A stretch of 15,440 bases of DNA from Hyphomicrobiales bacterium (GTDB lineage: Bacteria; Pseudomonadota; Alphaproteobacteria; Rhizobiales; Afifellaceae). Made by a program: the position numbers and the translations under genes. The stretch lies in assembly GCA_013812985.1 (NCBI GenBank), contig JACCSN010000726.1, forward strand, positions 1-15,440, read 5' to 3'. Positions 8,092-15,078 of the stretch are shown here, one piece after another (within the stretch, counting starts at the first letter, position 1; each line of letters opens with the position of its first letter). The notes under the pieces are model-generated. The model worked only from the letters and a program-made list of their open reading frames with translations. It ran no database searches and was not told where the DNA came from.

Positions 8092-9048
8092 ATGATGATC
8101 CTTCGTCTTGTCGGGCTGCGGCTCATAACAGCGGCGATCACACTGCTGTTCGTCTCCGCCATCGTGTTTGCCGCGGTCGAGGTACTTCCGGGCGATGTCG
8201 CCACAAACGTACTGGGGCAGTTCTCAAGCGAGACGGCGCGGGAGGCGCTACGTCAGCAGCTTCATCTCGACGAGCCGCCGGTGCAGCGTTACCTTCTGTG
8301 GCTCGGCGGCTTGCTTCAGGGTGACCTCGGCATCGCGCTTAGCAGCCGACGCCCGATTACCGAGGTCCTGGGGCCGCGCGTCTCCAACACGCTGATTCTG
8401 TCGGCGGCGGCCATCCTCATCTACATACCGCTCGCGTTGCTTCCTGCCATGCTTCAAGCGCTCCACCGCAATCGCCCGGTGGATCATGCAATTTCCACGG
8501 GAACGCTGGTGCTTGCGTCCATTCCGGATTTTCTTCTGGCGCTGTTCCTGTTGATTCTGTTTGTCGTGGCCTTGCCGCTGTTGCCGGCCGTTTCCGCCGT
8601 CACGGGCCTGACCGACTTCATCGGATGGCTGCGGGCGCTGGTCCTGCCGGCATCCACGCTCGCGATAGTTATGGCCGTTTACGCGGCCCGGATGCTCAGG
8701 GACAATCTGATTGAGGTGCTTGACGCGCAGCACGTCCTCATGGCGCGACTCCGCGGGCTTCCCGAGTGGAGGGTGGTCTGGATTCATGCGCTCCCGAACG
8801 CCTTGCTTCCGACGCTCAACATAACGGCCCTCAACCTGACCTACCTCGCCGGTGGCGTGGTGATCGTCGAGAAGGTGTTCGGGTTCCCCGGTTTCGGCAG
8901 CCTCATGATCGACGCTATCCGGTTCCGGGACGTGCCTTTGATTGAGATCACCGTCCTGCTTGCCTCGGCGGTTTACGTTGCCGCCAATCTCTTGGCGGAC
9001 ATCGCTGCCCTCTTGCTTAACCCCAAGCTCCGGCAGGTGAGAGCTTGA
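8092..9048 (+). CDS. ABC transporter permease, DppB/OppB type
   Basis: This inner-membrane subunit of about 318 residues begins with a membrane helix (LRLVGLRLITAAITLLFVSA). It has further hydrophobic segments near 95-115, 135-165, 180-200, 240-265 and 285-305. The EAA-type cytoplasmic loop that contacts the ATPase is visible (LMARLRGLPEWRVVWIHALPNALLP). The start is uncertain. ATG 8092 gives the normal family N-terminus but only a weak upstream AGG. A GTG at 8002 overlaps the stop of the binding-protein gene (GTGA) and would add 30 hydrophilic, Cys-rich residues not expected for the family. The end overlaps the start of the next permease by 4 bases. Confidence 0.88.
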   Translation: MMILRLVGLRLITAAITLLFVSAIVFAAVEVLPGDVATNVLGQFSSETAREALRQQLHLDEPPVQRYLLWLGGLLQGDLGIALSSRRPITEVLGPRVSNTLILSAAAILIYIPLALLPAMLQALHRNRPVDHAISTGTLVLASIPDFLLALFLLILFVVALPLLPAVSAVTGLTDFIGWLRALVLPASTLAIVMAVYAARMLRDNLIEVLDAQHVLMARLRGLPEWRVVWIHALPNALLPTLNITALNLTYLAGGVVIVEKVFGFPGFGSLMIDAIRFRDVPLIEITVLLASAVYVAANLLADIAALLLNPKLRQVRA

Positions 9049-9923
9049 CGGCGGAGACATTGGCAAACCGTGGATCGGTCCGTCGAAGCTGGCGTGCCGC
9101 ACCGCCGAGCTTCAAGATGGGCCTGACGCTGCTTCTCGCGCACCTTGTTGCCGCCGCAGTGGGGCCGTTCGCAGCGCCCTATGGCTTCGCGCAAATCGGC
9201 GCAGGTACGCCCCTGTCCGGGATGAGCTTCGAGCATCCGATGGGGGTCGACCAGCTGGGGCGGGACGTCTTCAGTCGCGTGCTGTATGGATCCCACATCG
9301 TCATCATGCTGTCGGTCGCCGGAACCGCCCTGGGCCTCGCTCTGGGCTCGGCTATTGGGCTTCTTTCAGCCTATGTCGGCGGGTTCCGTGATGAGGTCGT
9401 GCAGCGAATCGTCGAGGCCTTCGTCTCCATTCCTTACATCGTCCTTGGGCTCCTTGCCGTCTACGCGGCGGGCCCCGAGCTTGCCGGCCGCCAGTGGCTC
9501 ATGGCGCTGGTGATTGCGATCATCTATGCGCCCCGCATCGCCCGCATGGCGCGGGCAGCAGCGATCGACATTGTCAGCCGCGACTTCGTCACAGCGGCCC
9601 GCTTGCGCGGCGAAAGCGCCTGGTCGGTGGTGCGGCGTGACCTTGCTCCGAACGCGGCATCGACCTTGCTCGTCGAGTTTGCGCTGCGGACGGGCTATGC
9701 TCCGGCGCTTATTGCCGCGTTCGGGTTTCTGGGCTTCGGGGTTCAGCCGCCAACGCCCGAATGGGGCCTTATGATCAGCGAGAACCGGAATGTCATCCTG
9801 CTTTCGCCCGTAACGGTTTTGGGCCCCGGGCTTGCCCTCGCCTCACTGGTGGTCGCCGTGAACCTGACAGCCGAAGGCTTGGCGCGCATCCTCGGCCGCA
9901 GCGCCGATTTCTCGGTGCGGTGA
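9045..9923 (+). CDS. ABC transporter permease, DppC/OppC type
   Basis: This 292-residue partner permease has a first membrane helix near 24-45. A family-typical segment HPMGVDQLGRDVFSRVLYGSH follows (about 64-84), then several further helices. The EAA loop reads DFVTAARLRGESAWSVVRRDLAPNA (about 178-202). The start codon is TTG at 9045, overlapping the TGA stop of the upstream permease (TTGA), with AGGTGAG just before it as ribosome-binding site. This indicates translational coupling of the two channel halves. It forms the membrane channel with the preceding gene product. The fused ATPase gene begins 10 bases after its stop. Confidence 0.9.
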   Translation: MTAETLANRGSVRRSWRAAPPSFKMGLTLLLAHLVAAAVGPFAAPYGFAQIGAGTPLSGMSFEHPMGVDQLGRDVFSRVLYGSHIVIMLSVAGTALGLALGSAIGLLSAYVGGFRDEVVQRIVEAFVSIPYIVLGLLAVYAAGPELAGRQWLMALVIAIIYAPRIARMARAAAIDIVSRDFVTAARLRGESAWSVVRRDLAPNAASTLLVEFALRTGYAPALIAAFGFLGFGVQPPTPEWGLMISENRNVILLSPVTVLGPGLALASLVVAVNLTAEGLARILGRSADFSVR

Positions 9924-9933
9924 GATCGCGGAC

Positions 9934-12012
9934 ATGATCGAGGTCCAGGACCTCACCATGGATTACCACGCCGCCACCGGCCGCGTGCGCGCCGTGGCCG
10001 GTGTAAGCTTCACGCTTGCCCCGTCGGAGATCCTCGGCCTTGTTGGCGAGTCCGGCAGCGGGAAATCGTCGGTCGCCACGACCCTGTTAGGGCATGTGCC
10101 GCCAGCGGCCCGAATCGCTTCGGGCCGAGTGCTCCTGCATGGGCAGGACCTACTCGCGTTGCCAGCCGGCGCGCTCGCCTCCTACCGCGGTCGGCGGCTG
10201 GGCTACGTGCCCCAGAACCCGGCAATGGGGCTCTCCCCGCACCTGAAGATTGGCCGCCAGTTTGCCGAGCTCGTCCTGCAGCACGGGGTGGCCGACGACC
10301 GCGCGGCGGCGATGGAGCTTGCTCGATCGGACTTTGCGCTCGTCGGCCTCCCCGAGCCGCGGCGGCTCCTTCAGCGCTATCCGCACGAGCTCTCCGGCGG
10401 CCAACAGCAGCGGGTCTGCATCGCGATGGCGGTAGCATGCCGCCCCGAGCTGCTCGTTTTGGATGAGCCGACGACCGGCCTCGACGTGACGACCCAAATG
10501 CGGATCATCGAGCTGCTGAAGGATCTGAGGAGCCGCTTGAGCATTGGCATGCTCTACGTCACTCATGATCTCGGCCTGCTCGCCCAAATTGCCGATCGGG
10601 TTGGCGTGATGTACGCCGGGAGACTGGTCGAGCTCGCTCCAGCCCAGCGCATCTTCTCGGCGCCACGGCATCCTTATACCCGCGCCCTGATCGCCTCCGT
10701 TCCCAGCCTCCACGCGAGGGGGTTAAGGGCCAGGCGGCTGCGTGGATTCCTGCAGCGCGACGCCCTGCCTGAAGGCTGCTCCTTCTTCCCGCGTTGCGAT
10801 CATGCCCACCAAAGCTGCGCCGTAACCGAGCAGGCCTTCGAGCAGGTCGCGACAGGTCACAGCGTCGCCTGCCAGCGCTGGAAGTCGGTTGAAGCTGAGG
10901 CGTCCGCGAGGCCGGAGGGAGACATCACCGGACAATCATCTCGGGCACCTCGGGCCGCGATTGGCCCAGTTCTTGTCGAGCTGAAAGGCATCAGCCTTGC
11001 CTACGGCCGGCCAAGCCTGTGGCGCCGATTTCGTGGCCAAGCGGACGATCCGGTGGTCGAGGGCCTCGATTTGCAAATCGGCGAGGGCGAGGTCTTTGCG
11101 CTCGTGGGCGAGTCGGGCAGCGGCAAGTCGACAATCGCCCGCGCGCTGGGCGGCCTGCTCAAGCTGTCGAGCGGGGAAATGCGCTTCCGCGACACGGGCC
11201 TGCCGAGGCGATTGAGCCTCAGGCCGCTCGAGGTCAGGCGGCAGATACAATACGTATTCCAGAACCCGGATGCCTCTCTCAATCCTCGTGAGCGGGTCGA
11301 CGGCGCCCTGAAGCGGCCGCTCCGCCTCTATTTCAATCCCGGTTCGCTGGAGATGAATCGCCGCGTCAGACGTGCCTTGGAAGAGGTGCGCCTCGATCCC
11401 TCTTATGCGCGCCGCTTCCCTGACCAGCTTTCCGGCGGCGAGCGCCAGCGCACGGCCATCGCGCGTGGCATCCTCGCCGAGCCGTCCCTCATCCTATGCG
11501 ATGAGGTGCTCTCCGCGCTGGACGTTTCGGTGCAGGCAAGCATCCTCGACCTGCTCGCGCGCCTGCGCGAGGAGACGGGCGTCGCGATGCTCTTCATCAG
11601 CCATGACCTTGCGGTCGTACGCACACTCGCCGATCGCACCGGGGTCCTCTTTCGCGGATCCCTCGTCGCAGTAGGACGAACCGGCGACATCTTCGAACCG
11701 CCGTACCATCCCTATACCGAAGAGCTCCTGCTCGCCCTTCCCTCCCACCGCGCGCGCCTACGCCGGCCGCTCCTTCCCTCGACGGTTTACAGCGGCAACG
11801 AGGGCCGCGGCGGGTGTGTCTACGCAAGCCGATGCCGGCATTACCGCGGGGCAATCTGCGACCAGCAGGTTCCTCCATGGCGCACCACGATTTCGGGAAA
11901 TGCGATCCGCTGCCATGTCCCGCTACCTGAGCTCCTCGATGAGAGTCTGATCGCCGGGACGGGAGGACTGAGGACCCAGGGAGACGCGCATTCACCGCGC
12001 CACGAATTGTAA
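9934..12012 (+). CDS. Fused double ATPase of a dipeptide/oligopeptide-type ABC transporter (DppD-DppF fusion)
   Basis: One 692-residue chain carries two complete nucleotide-binding domains. Domain 1 has Walker A GESGSGKS (38-45), Q-loop Q94, signature LSGGQ (153-157), Walker B LLVLDE (173-178) and H211. Domain 2 has Walker A GESGSGKS (392-399), Q443, signature LSGGE (499-503), Walker B LILCDE (519-524) and H557. Each domain ends in the oligopeptide-transporter C-terminal extension with four cysteines: C282, C288, C295, C313 and C628, C634, C642, C660. That pattern resembles the iron-sulphur-binding tails described in some Opp/Dpp ATPases; cluster binding here is inference. The chain energises import through the two permeases encoded just upstream and needs no second ATPase gene. 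Separate DppD and DppF genes are the commoner arrangement, but fusions are known. Confidence 0.93.
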   Translation: MIEVQDLTMDYHAATGRVRAVAGVSFTLAPSEILGLVGESGSGKSSVATTLLGHVPPAARIASGRVLLHGQDLLALPAGALASYRGRRLGYVPQNPAMGLSPHLKIGRQFAELVLQHGVADDRAAAMELARSDFALVGLPEPRRLLQRYPHELSGGQQQRVCIAMAVACRPELLVLDEPTTGLDVTTQMRIIELLKDLRSRLSIGMLYVTHDLGLLAQIADRVGVMYAGRLVELAPAQRIFSAPRHPYTRALIASVPSLHARGLRARRLRGFLQRDALPEGCSFFPRCDHAHQSCAVTEQAFEQVATGHSVACQRWKSVEAEASARPEGDITGQSSRAPRAAIGPVLVELKGISLAYGRPSLWRRFRGQADDPVVEGLDLQIGEGEVFALVGESGSGKSTIARALGGLLKLSSGEMRFRDTGLPRRLSLRPLEVRRQIQYVFQNPDASLNPRERVDGALKRPLRLYFNPGSLEMNRRVRRALEEVRLDPSYARRFPDQLSGGERQRTAIARGILAEPSLILCDEVLSALDVSVQASILDLLARLREETGVAMLFISHDLAVVRTLADRTGVLFRGSLVAVGRTGDIFEPPYHPYTEELLLALPSHRARLRRPLLPSTVYSGNEGRGGCVYASRCRHYRGAICDQQVPPWRTTISGNAIRCHVPLPELLDESLIAGTGGLRTQGDAHSPRHEL

Positions 12013-12027
12013 GGTCAGGAGGCAGAA

Positions 12028-12678
12028 GTGCAGGAGTCATTAAGCGATCGACTGACGCGATGCTATACGGCCGCTGTCCACGACGTCATGCGCCTGCATA
12101 ACTTAACAGACTTCGTCCTGCCCTGGGAAATCCGCTCCCTGTTTCCAGGCAAAGGCGTCGCTGGACCGGCCTTTACCTTACGTGGCCGCACCGGTGCCGA
12201 CATAGAGCCGCACGACACCTACCTCGCCTGGACACGGTTTCTCGGTGATGTCCCTGCTGGCGCGATCGCAATCTGCCAGCCGAACGACCATCTGGTCGCG
12301 CACATGGGTGAGCTCTCCGCCGAGACGCTGAAGCACCGCGGCGTGAAGGCCTATGTGGTCGACGGGGGCTGCCGGGATGTCTCCTTCATCCGGCGTATCG
12401 GATTTCCCGTCTGGTGCCGCTACGCCACACCGGCCGACATTGTGGGCTGCTGGTTGCCGGAAGGCTTCGGCGAGCCAATCAAAATAGACAAAGTGACCGT
12501 CAATTCCGGTGACTACATTCTGGGGGATGACGACGGGGTGGTCGTCATCCCGCACGAACGTGCAGAGCAGATTACAGCGGAAACCGAAGTGGTCATGGGG
12601 CGCGAAAACCTCGTTCGCAACGCCATAATGGAGGGCATGCATCCACAGGAGGCATACCTAACCTACAGGAAATTCTGA
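12028..12678 (+). CDS. RraA/HMG-aldolase-family protein, probable class II pyruvate aldolase
   Basis: This 216-residue protein has the RraA-like fold signature: AHMGELSAETLKHRGVKAYV (about 91-110), then VDGGCRDV (111-118). R116 and D117 correspond to the substrate- and metal-binding Arg-Asp pair of 4-hydroxy-4-methyl-2-oxoglutarate (HMG) aldolases. The family includes metal-dependent pyruvate aldolases and the RNase E regulator RraA. Being the last gene of a sugar-acid operon favours an aldolase or decarboxylase that splits the 2-keto-3-deoxy acid made by the dehydratases (inference). The start is GTG 12028, with a perfect AGGAGG (12017-12022) five bases upstream. It begins 15 bases after the ATPase stop. 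Confidence 0.88.
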   Translation: MQESLSDRLTRCYTAAVHDVMRLHNLTDFVLPWEIRSLFPGKGVAGPAFTLRGRTGADIEPHDTYLAWTRFLGDVPAGAIAICQPNDHLVAHMGELSAETLKHRGVKAYVVDGGCRDVSFIRRIGFPVWCRYATPADIVGCWLPEGFGEPIKIDKVTVNSGDYILGDDDGVVVIPHERAEQITAETEVVMGRENLVRNAIMEGMHPQEAYLTYRKF

Positions 12679-12690
12679 GTCTGTGTTGCG

Positions 12691-12705
12691 GCCCGCCTCA
12701 CGGGC
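12691..12705 (+). terminator. Possible weak operon-end hairpin
   Basis: GCCCG (12691-12695), a five-base loop and CGGGC (12701-12705) lie 12 bases after the RraA-type stop codon. The following ACTTTG has only three T residues, so this is a weak candidate terminator. It also touches the left edge of the transposase remnant. Confidence 0.3.
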
Positions 12706-12875
12706 ACTTTGAGCTTAACGATGCCAAGCCTAATAACCGTGCCGCCTTAAAGGCCTATGTCGAGAAGGTGCTCGTCCCGGAACTGCGGTCCGTGATGTCT
12801 TAGTGATGGACAACCTGTCGAGCCATAAAGGGGCCGAATGTGCGCGAACTGATCGAGACGGCCGGCGCAACATTT
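12701..12875 (+). pseudogene. IS630-family transposase remnant (frameshifted fragment)
   Basis: Reading across three frames gives a continuous piece of an IS630-type DDE transposase. NNRAALKAYVEKVLVPELR (about 12732-12788) is followed by VMDNLSSHKG (12803-12832) and GPNVRELIETAGATF (12831-12875). The VMDN Asp belongs to the catalytic DDE core of these transposases. A one-base loss near 12789-12795 creates a TAG at 12801. An extra G in the run 12830-12833 restores the original frame. Both ends of the gene and the terminal inverted repeats are missing. It is therefore dead and marks past insertion right after the catabolic operon. Confidence 0.72.
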
Positions 12876-13040
12876 GGATCCGCCGCAGCGTGCGGAACCA
12901 GCACCAGCCGACATGGCGGTAGACCCATAGGGCAGCCCCGCGAAGACGCACGAAGCCGCGAGTAGTGGAGAAGGTTGGATCCGGGTTGCTCTCCCTCCGC
13001 CAAGCCTCTCGTGTGCAAAATTCTCCGTCGCCTCAGAGGT

Positions 13041-13082
13041 GGGCTGAAAAGCCCCAGGAACTGCGGGCTTCCGGCCGGAAGC
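13041..13082. repeat. Hairpin with GAAA loop followed by a 16-bp perfect palindrome
   Basis: GGGCT-GAAA-AGCCC (13041-13054) is a perfect 5-bp stem closed by a GNRA-type tetraloop. Thirteen bases further on is GCTTCCGGCCGGAAGC (13067-13082), a perfect 16-bp palindrome. Between them, AAAAGCCCCAGGAACTGCGGGCTTCC (in parts, 13047-13072) resembles the terminator-like element at 13816-13842. No function is known to me. Confidence 0.5.
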
Positions 13083-13156
13083 TCTGGACTGCCCTATTAG
13101 GGGCTCGGCTGCATTTGTTCTCTCTCTGCCCTTGGTTCTCCGAAGCTCTGGACTGC
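13078..13156. repeat. 15-bp direct repeat, two copies
   Basis: GAAGCTCTGGACTGC occurs at 13078-13092 and again at 13142-13156, 64 bases apart, in otherwise unrelated surroundings. The first copy overlaps the right end of the 16-bp palindrome. It may be a recombination scar; it could also be a trace of local duplication. Confidence 0.5.
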
Positions 13157-13600
13157 GGCCATTTAGTACGGAGCCACCATCGCTTTTCAGATCAATCACT
13201 TAGCACCCGATCACCTCTGCACTGGTTGCAAGCGCTTTTGGTGGAGCGAGCGATCCCGAAGTCGGATCGTACCGGCACATCCGTCGCGGCGGCCAGATAC
13301 GCATCCGTATTTGCCAGCGTTGCCATTGTAGGCAAGCGAAACTATGGCGCGCGGTTGCGCATCTGCCATTTGGGCAGCGTCCGCCGAGGTTGGCGTACTG
13401 CGGCCCATAGCAGCCCGACAATGCGCGCCTGCTCGGCCGGGATCAGCTCGTCCCAGAATGGGTTAGTTTTGGGAGGGCTGCCGCGGTCCGGTCGATCTGC
13501 CCGCCTGTCCTGGTTTCCGGGGCGAGGGGGGCTAGCGCCGGTGGGCCTCGATCCGAACGTAAGAGGAACGGATCCGCGGCTCCATGTGCCTTGCATGTGC

Positions 13601-13615
13601 CACGGAGTATCCGTG
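13601..13615. repeat. Small perfect hairpin
   Basis: CACGGA-GTA-TCCGTG is a perfect 6-bp inverted repeat with a 3-base loop. It follows the short direct repeat ATGTGCC (within 13584-13601). No T-tract follows on either strand, so a terminator role is not indicated. Confidence 0.35.
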
Positions 13616-13705
13616 ACCGGATGGGAACGGACGCCGGAATCGGCCGTAGTCTTTGAAAAGGCAACGGAATCCTGCGTCGGAATCGGAACCGCAGGGAGTA
13701 CATGC

Positions 13706-13754
13706 AAAAGCCCGCCCGAACCAGCCTAAGTTGCTGTTCCGACCGGCTTTTTTT
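13706..13754. terminator. Imperfect bidirectional terminator-like hairpin next to the tRNA fragment
   Basis: On the minus strand, directly after the CCA end of the tRNA fragment, comes a run of A, an imperfect stem (AGCC...GGAAC-AGC pairing with GCTGGTTC...GGCT) and TTTT. On the plus strand the same hairpin is followed by seven T. This is the layout of a tRNA gene's own Rho-independent terminator. It suggests that the DNA on this side is the original downstream flank of the tRNA gene. Confidence 0.5.
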
Positions 13755-13803
13755 GGTTGCGGGGGCAGGATTTGAACCTGTGACCTTCAGGTTATGAGCC
13801 TGA
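13754..13803 (-). tRNA. 3' fragment (50 bp) of an initiator tRNA-Met (CAT) gene
   Basis: Read on the minus strand from 13803, the anticodon stem-loop is intact: TCAGG, loop CTCATAA with anticodon CAT, then CCTGA. It is followed by the variable bases AGGTC, the T-arm ACAGG-TTCAAAT-CCTGC, the acceptor strand CCCCGCA, discriminator A and encoded CCA. This matches the 3' half of bacterial initiator tRNA-Met. The D-arm and the 5' acceptor strand are absent: past 13803 the sequence departs from tRNA. An A-C mismatch in the outer T-stem pair suggests decay. It cannot make a functional tRNA and is best read as the attachment-site scar of an integrative element. Confidence 0.85.
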
Positions 13804-13814
13804 AAGAACTGGCC

Positions 13815-13835
13815 TAAAAAGCCCGGAACTCCGGG
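13815..13835 (-). terminator. Rho-independent terminator-like element
   Basis: On the minus strand CCCGGA-GT-TCCGGG (13822-13835, a 14-bp palindrome-like stem) is followed by CTTTTTA (13815-13821). This fits a compact intrinsic terminator pointing toward the tRNA fragment, located 12 bases from its truncated end. Confidence 0.5.
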
Positions 13836-13916
13836 ATTCTTCCAGCAGCCAACAGGAATCCAGGGGACGTTCGAACTCCCGATTATAACGCGACCGCGCG
13901 GCCTATCCGCCGCTCC

Positions 13917-14477
13917 ATGGTGATCCTGGACCGAAACTGCCGAATACGGTTTCTGACATCCGGAGCAGAAACTCTGTTCTATTTCCTCGATGGCACCGGT
14001 GAGGACTGGCGCAAACGACTCAAGCGCCGGCAAGAACTGCCGGCGGCGATCCATCAACTAGTTCGAGTTTTGATCGCGACCGCGCGCGGTGAGCGGACGC
14101 GAACTCCGCGCAGCGTCGCTGTAACGCCGTGGGGCGTGATGATCGCGGAGGCGAGCTGGCTTGCCCAGCCGTGCGATCCTCCGGAGTCGGTTGCAGCTGA
14201 CCCTGAGAGTGTCCCGATTGTCGTGCATCTCGAACTTCGAGAAAACGCGACTGCGTACGCGGCGCGCGTTCTCCGCAAGCACGGCGCTTCGCCGGCGCAG
14301 GTGCACGTCGGCGCGCTTTTGGCAATCGGCCGCTCCAAGCCGGAAATCGCGCGGCGGCTCGGCGTCAGGCCGTCGTCCGTGGCGGATGCGACGCGCAAAC
14401 TTTATCAGCGGATTGACGTGCGCAACGCCACCGAACTCGGGACGAAGCTATGGCTCGCCGACCTGGAGCCCGGGTAG
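13917..14477 (+). pseudogene. LuxR-type helix-turn-helix regulator, probably lacking its N-terminal half
   Basis: The 186-residue reading ends in a LuxR/GerE DNA-binding domain (about 122-180: GASPAQVHVGALLAIGRSKP, EIARRLGVRPSSVADATRKL, YQRIDVRNATELGTKL). Before it is a segment resembling the PAS-like sensor region of larger rhizobial regulators (VILDRNCRIRFLTSGAETLF). Such regulators usually have about 350-400 residues, so roughly half is missing. The frame stays open upstream to a stop at 13815 but contains no other usual start codon. The ATG at 13917 has no ribosome-binding site. The simplest reading is a gene truncated at the element junction near 13804-13900. A genuinely short regulator translated from 13917 is the alternative. 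Confidence 0.6.
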
Positions 14478-15078
14478 CTGCTGCCGGACAGCATGCCGCC
14501 CAGACTACCAGCAGCTCGGCGCGGCTTCGCGCGCAGAACCACATGGGTCTTTCGTCCAGGCATCGCAGATCGCCTGGAAGGCGTTCGCCATCGCAGCCGT
14601 TTTCGGTGCTTGGCGAAGTTTTAGGCCATGACGAAGGCTAGGACGTGTGAGCTTTCAGGCTTTCGAGGTCGGGATAGTGGACGACCCTGTCGCGTCCTTC
14701 ACGGTCCGGTTCATGAGGGTTCGACGCCTGAACGAAGGTCCTCGGACTTGATCCGGGGACGATGGTCTCCTCGGCTTCCGTCAGGACGGCGCTCCGGGCC
14801 TGCGTCGGTCCTGGGCCGATCGACGGTCGTGGTGCGTCCTCGCCACTTGAGGATGCGCTATGGGAGCGCCCCTCTCGGGTTAGAGTTGCACCCTCACACT
14901 CCGAAACCAAACATCTAGGACCTCGGGCATTAGGGAACTCCGCTTCTGTTTAGAGGTTTGCATACGAGCGAAAAGCGCCCAAGCAACAGGGCAGCGAGCG
15001 ATGCAGGATTTGGCAACGCGGCTCGATCGGCACCGGATCCGCGCGGTGTAAAAGACGCAAGTGAGTGTTGGCAGGAGA
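14478..15078. other. Intergenic stretch, no supported gene
   Basis: About 600 bases separate the LuxR-type fragment from the next gene. Short open frames on both strands have biased, low-information translations and no ribosome-binding sites. I see no RNA gene, strong terminator or mobile-element end here. Confidence 0.6.

Larger units (their letters stand above)
12876..13705. other. Gene-poor stretch with palindromes; no convincing gene
   Basis: Open frames exist on both strands, for example 12965-13729 on plus, but their translations are rich in Arg, Ser and Pro, lack recognisable domains and start without ribosome-binding sites. I regard them as spurious. The stretch does contain several small repeats, listed separately, and looks like decayed DNA between the transposase remnant and the tRNA fragment. 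Confidence 0.6.

Noticed and set aside
12983..13002. Possible tRNA-Ser 3' end (CTCTCCCTCCGCCA)
   Set aside because: Only about 14 bases resemble a serine tRNA end, and the T-loop TTCGAA is absent. Too short to support, although it would fit the scarred surroundings.
12965..13729. 254-codon plus-strand open frame in the gene-poor region
   Set aside because: No domain, no ribosome-binding site, and it runs through palindromes and repeats up to the tRNA terminator; probably not coding.
13860..13900. Second tRNA-like stretch on the minus strand (contains TTCGAAC)
   Set aside because: The T-stem has a mismatch at a conserved pair and no anticodon arm can be folded at the right distance.
13443..14057. 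204-codon minus-strand open frame
   Set aside because: It reads straight through the tRNA-Met fragment and the terminator hairpins, and it overlaps the LuxR-type reading frame; a spurious translation.
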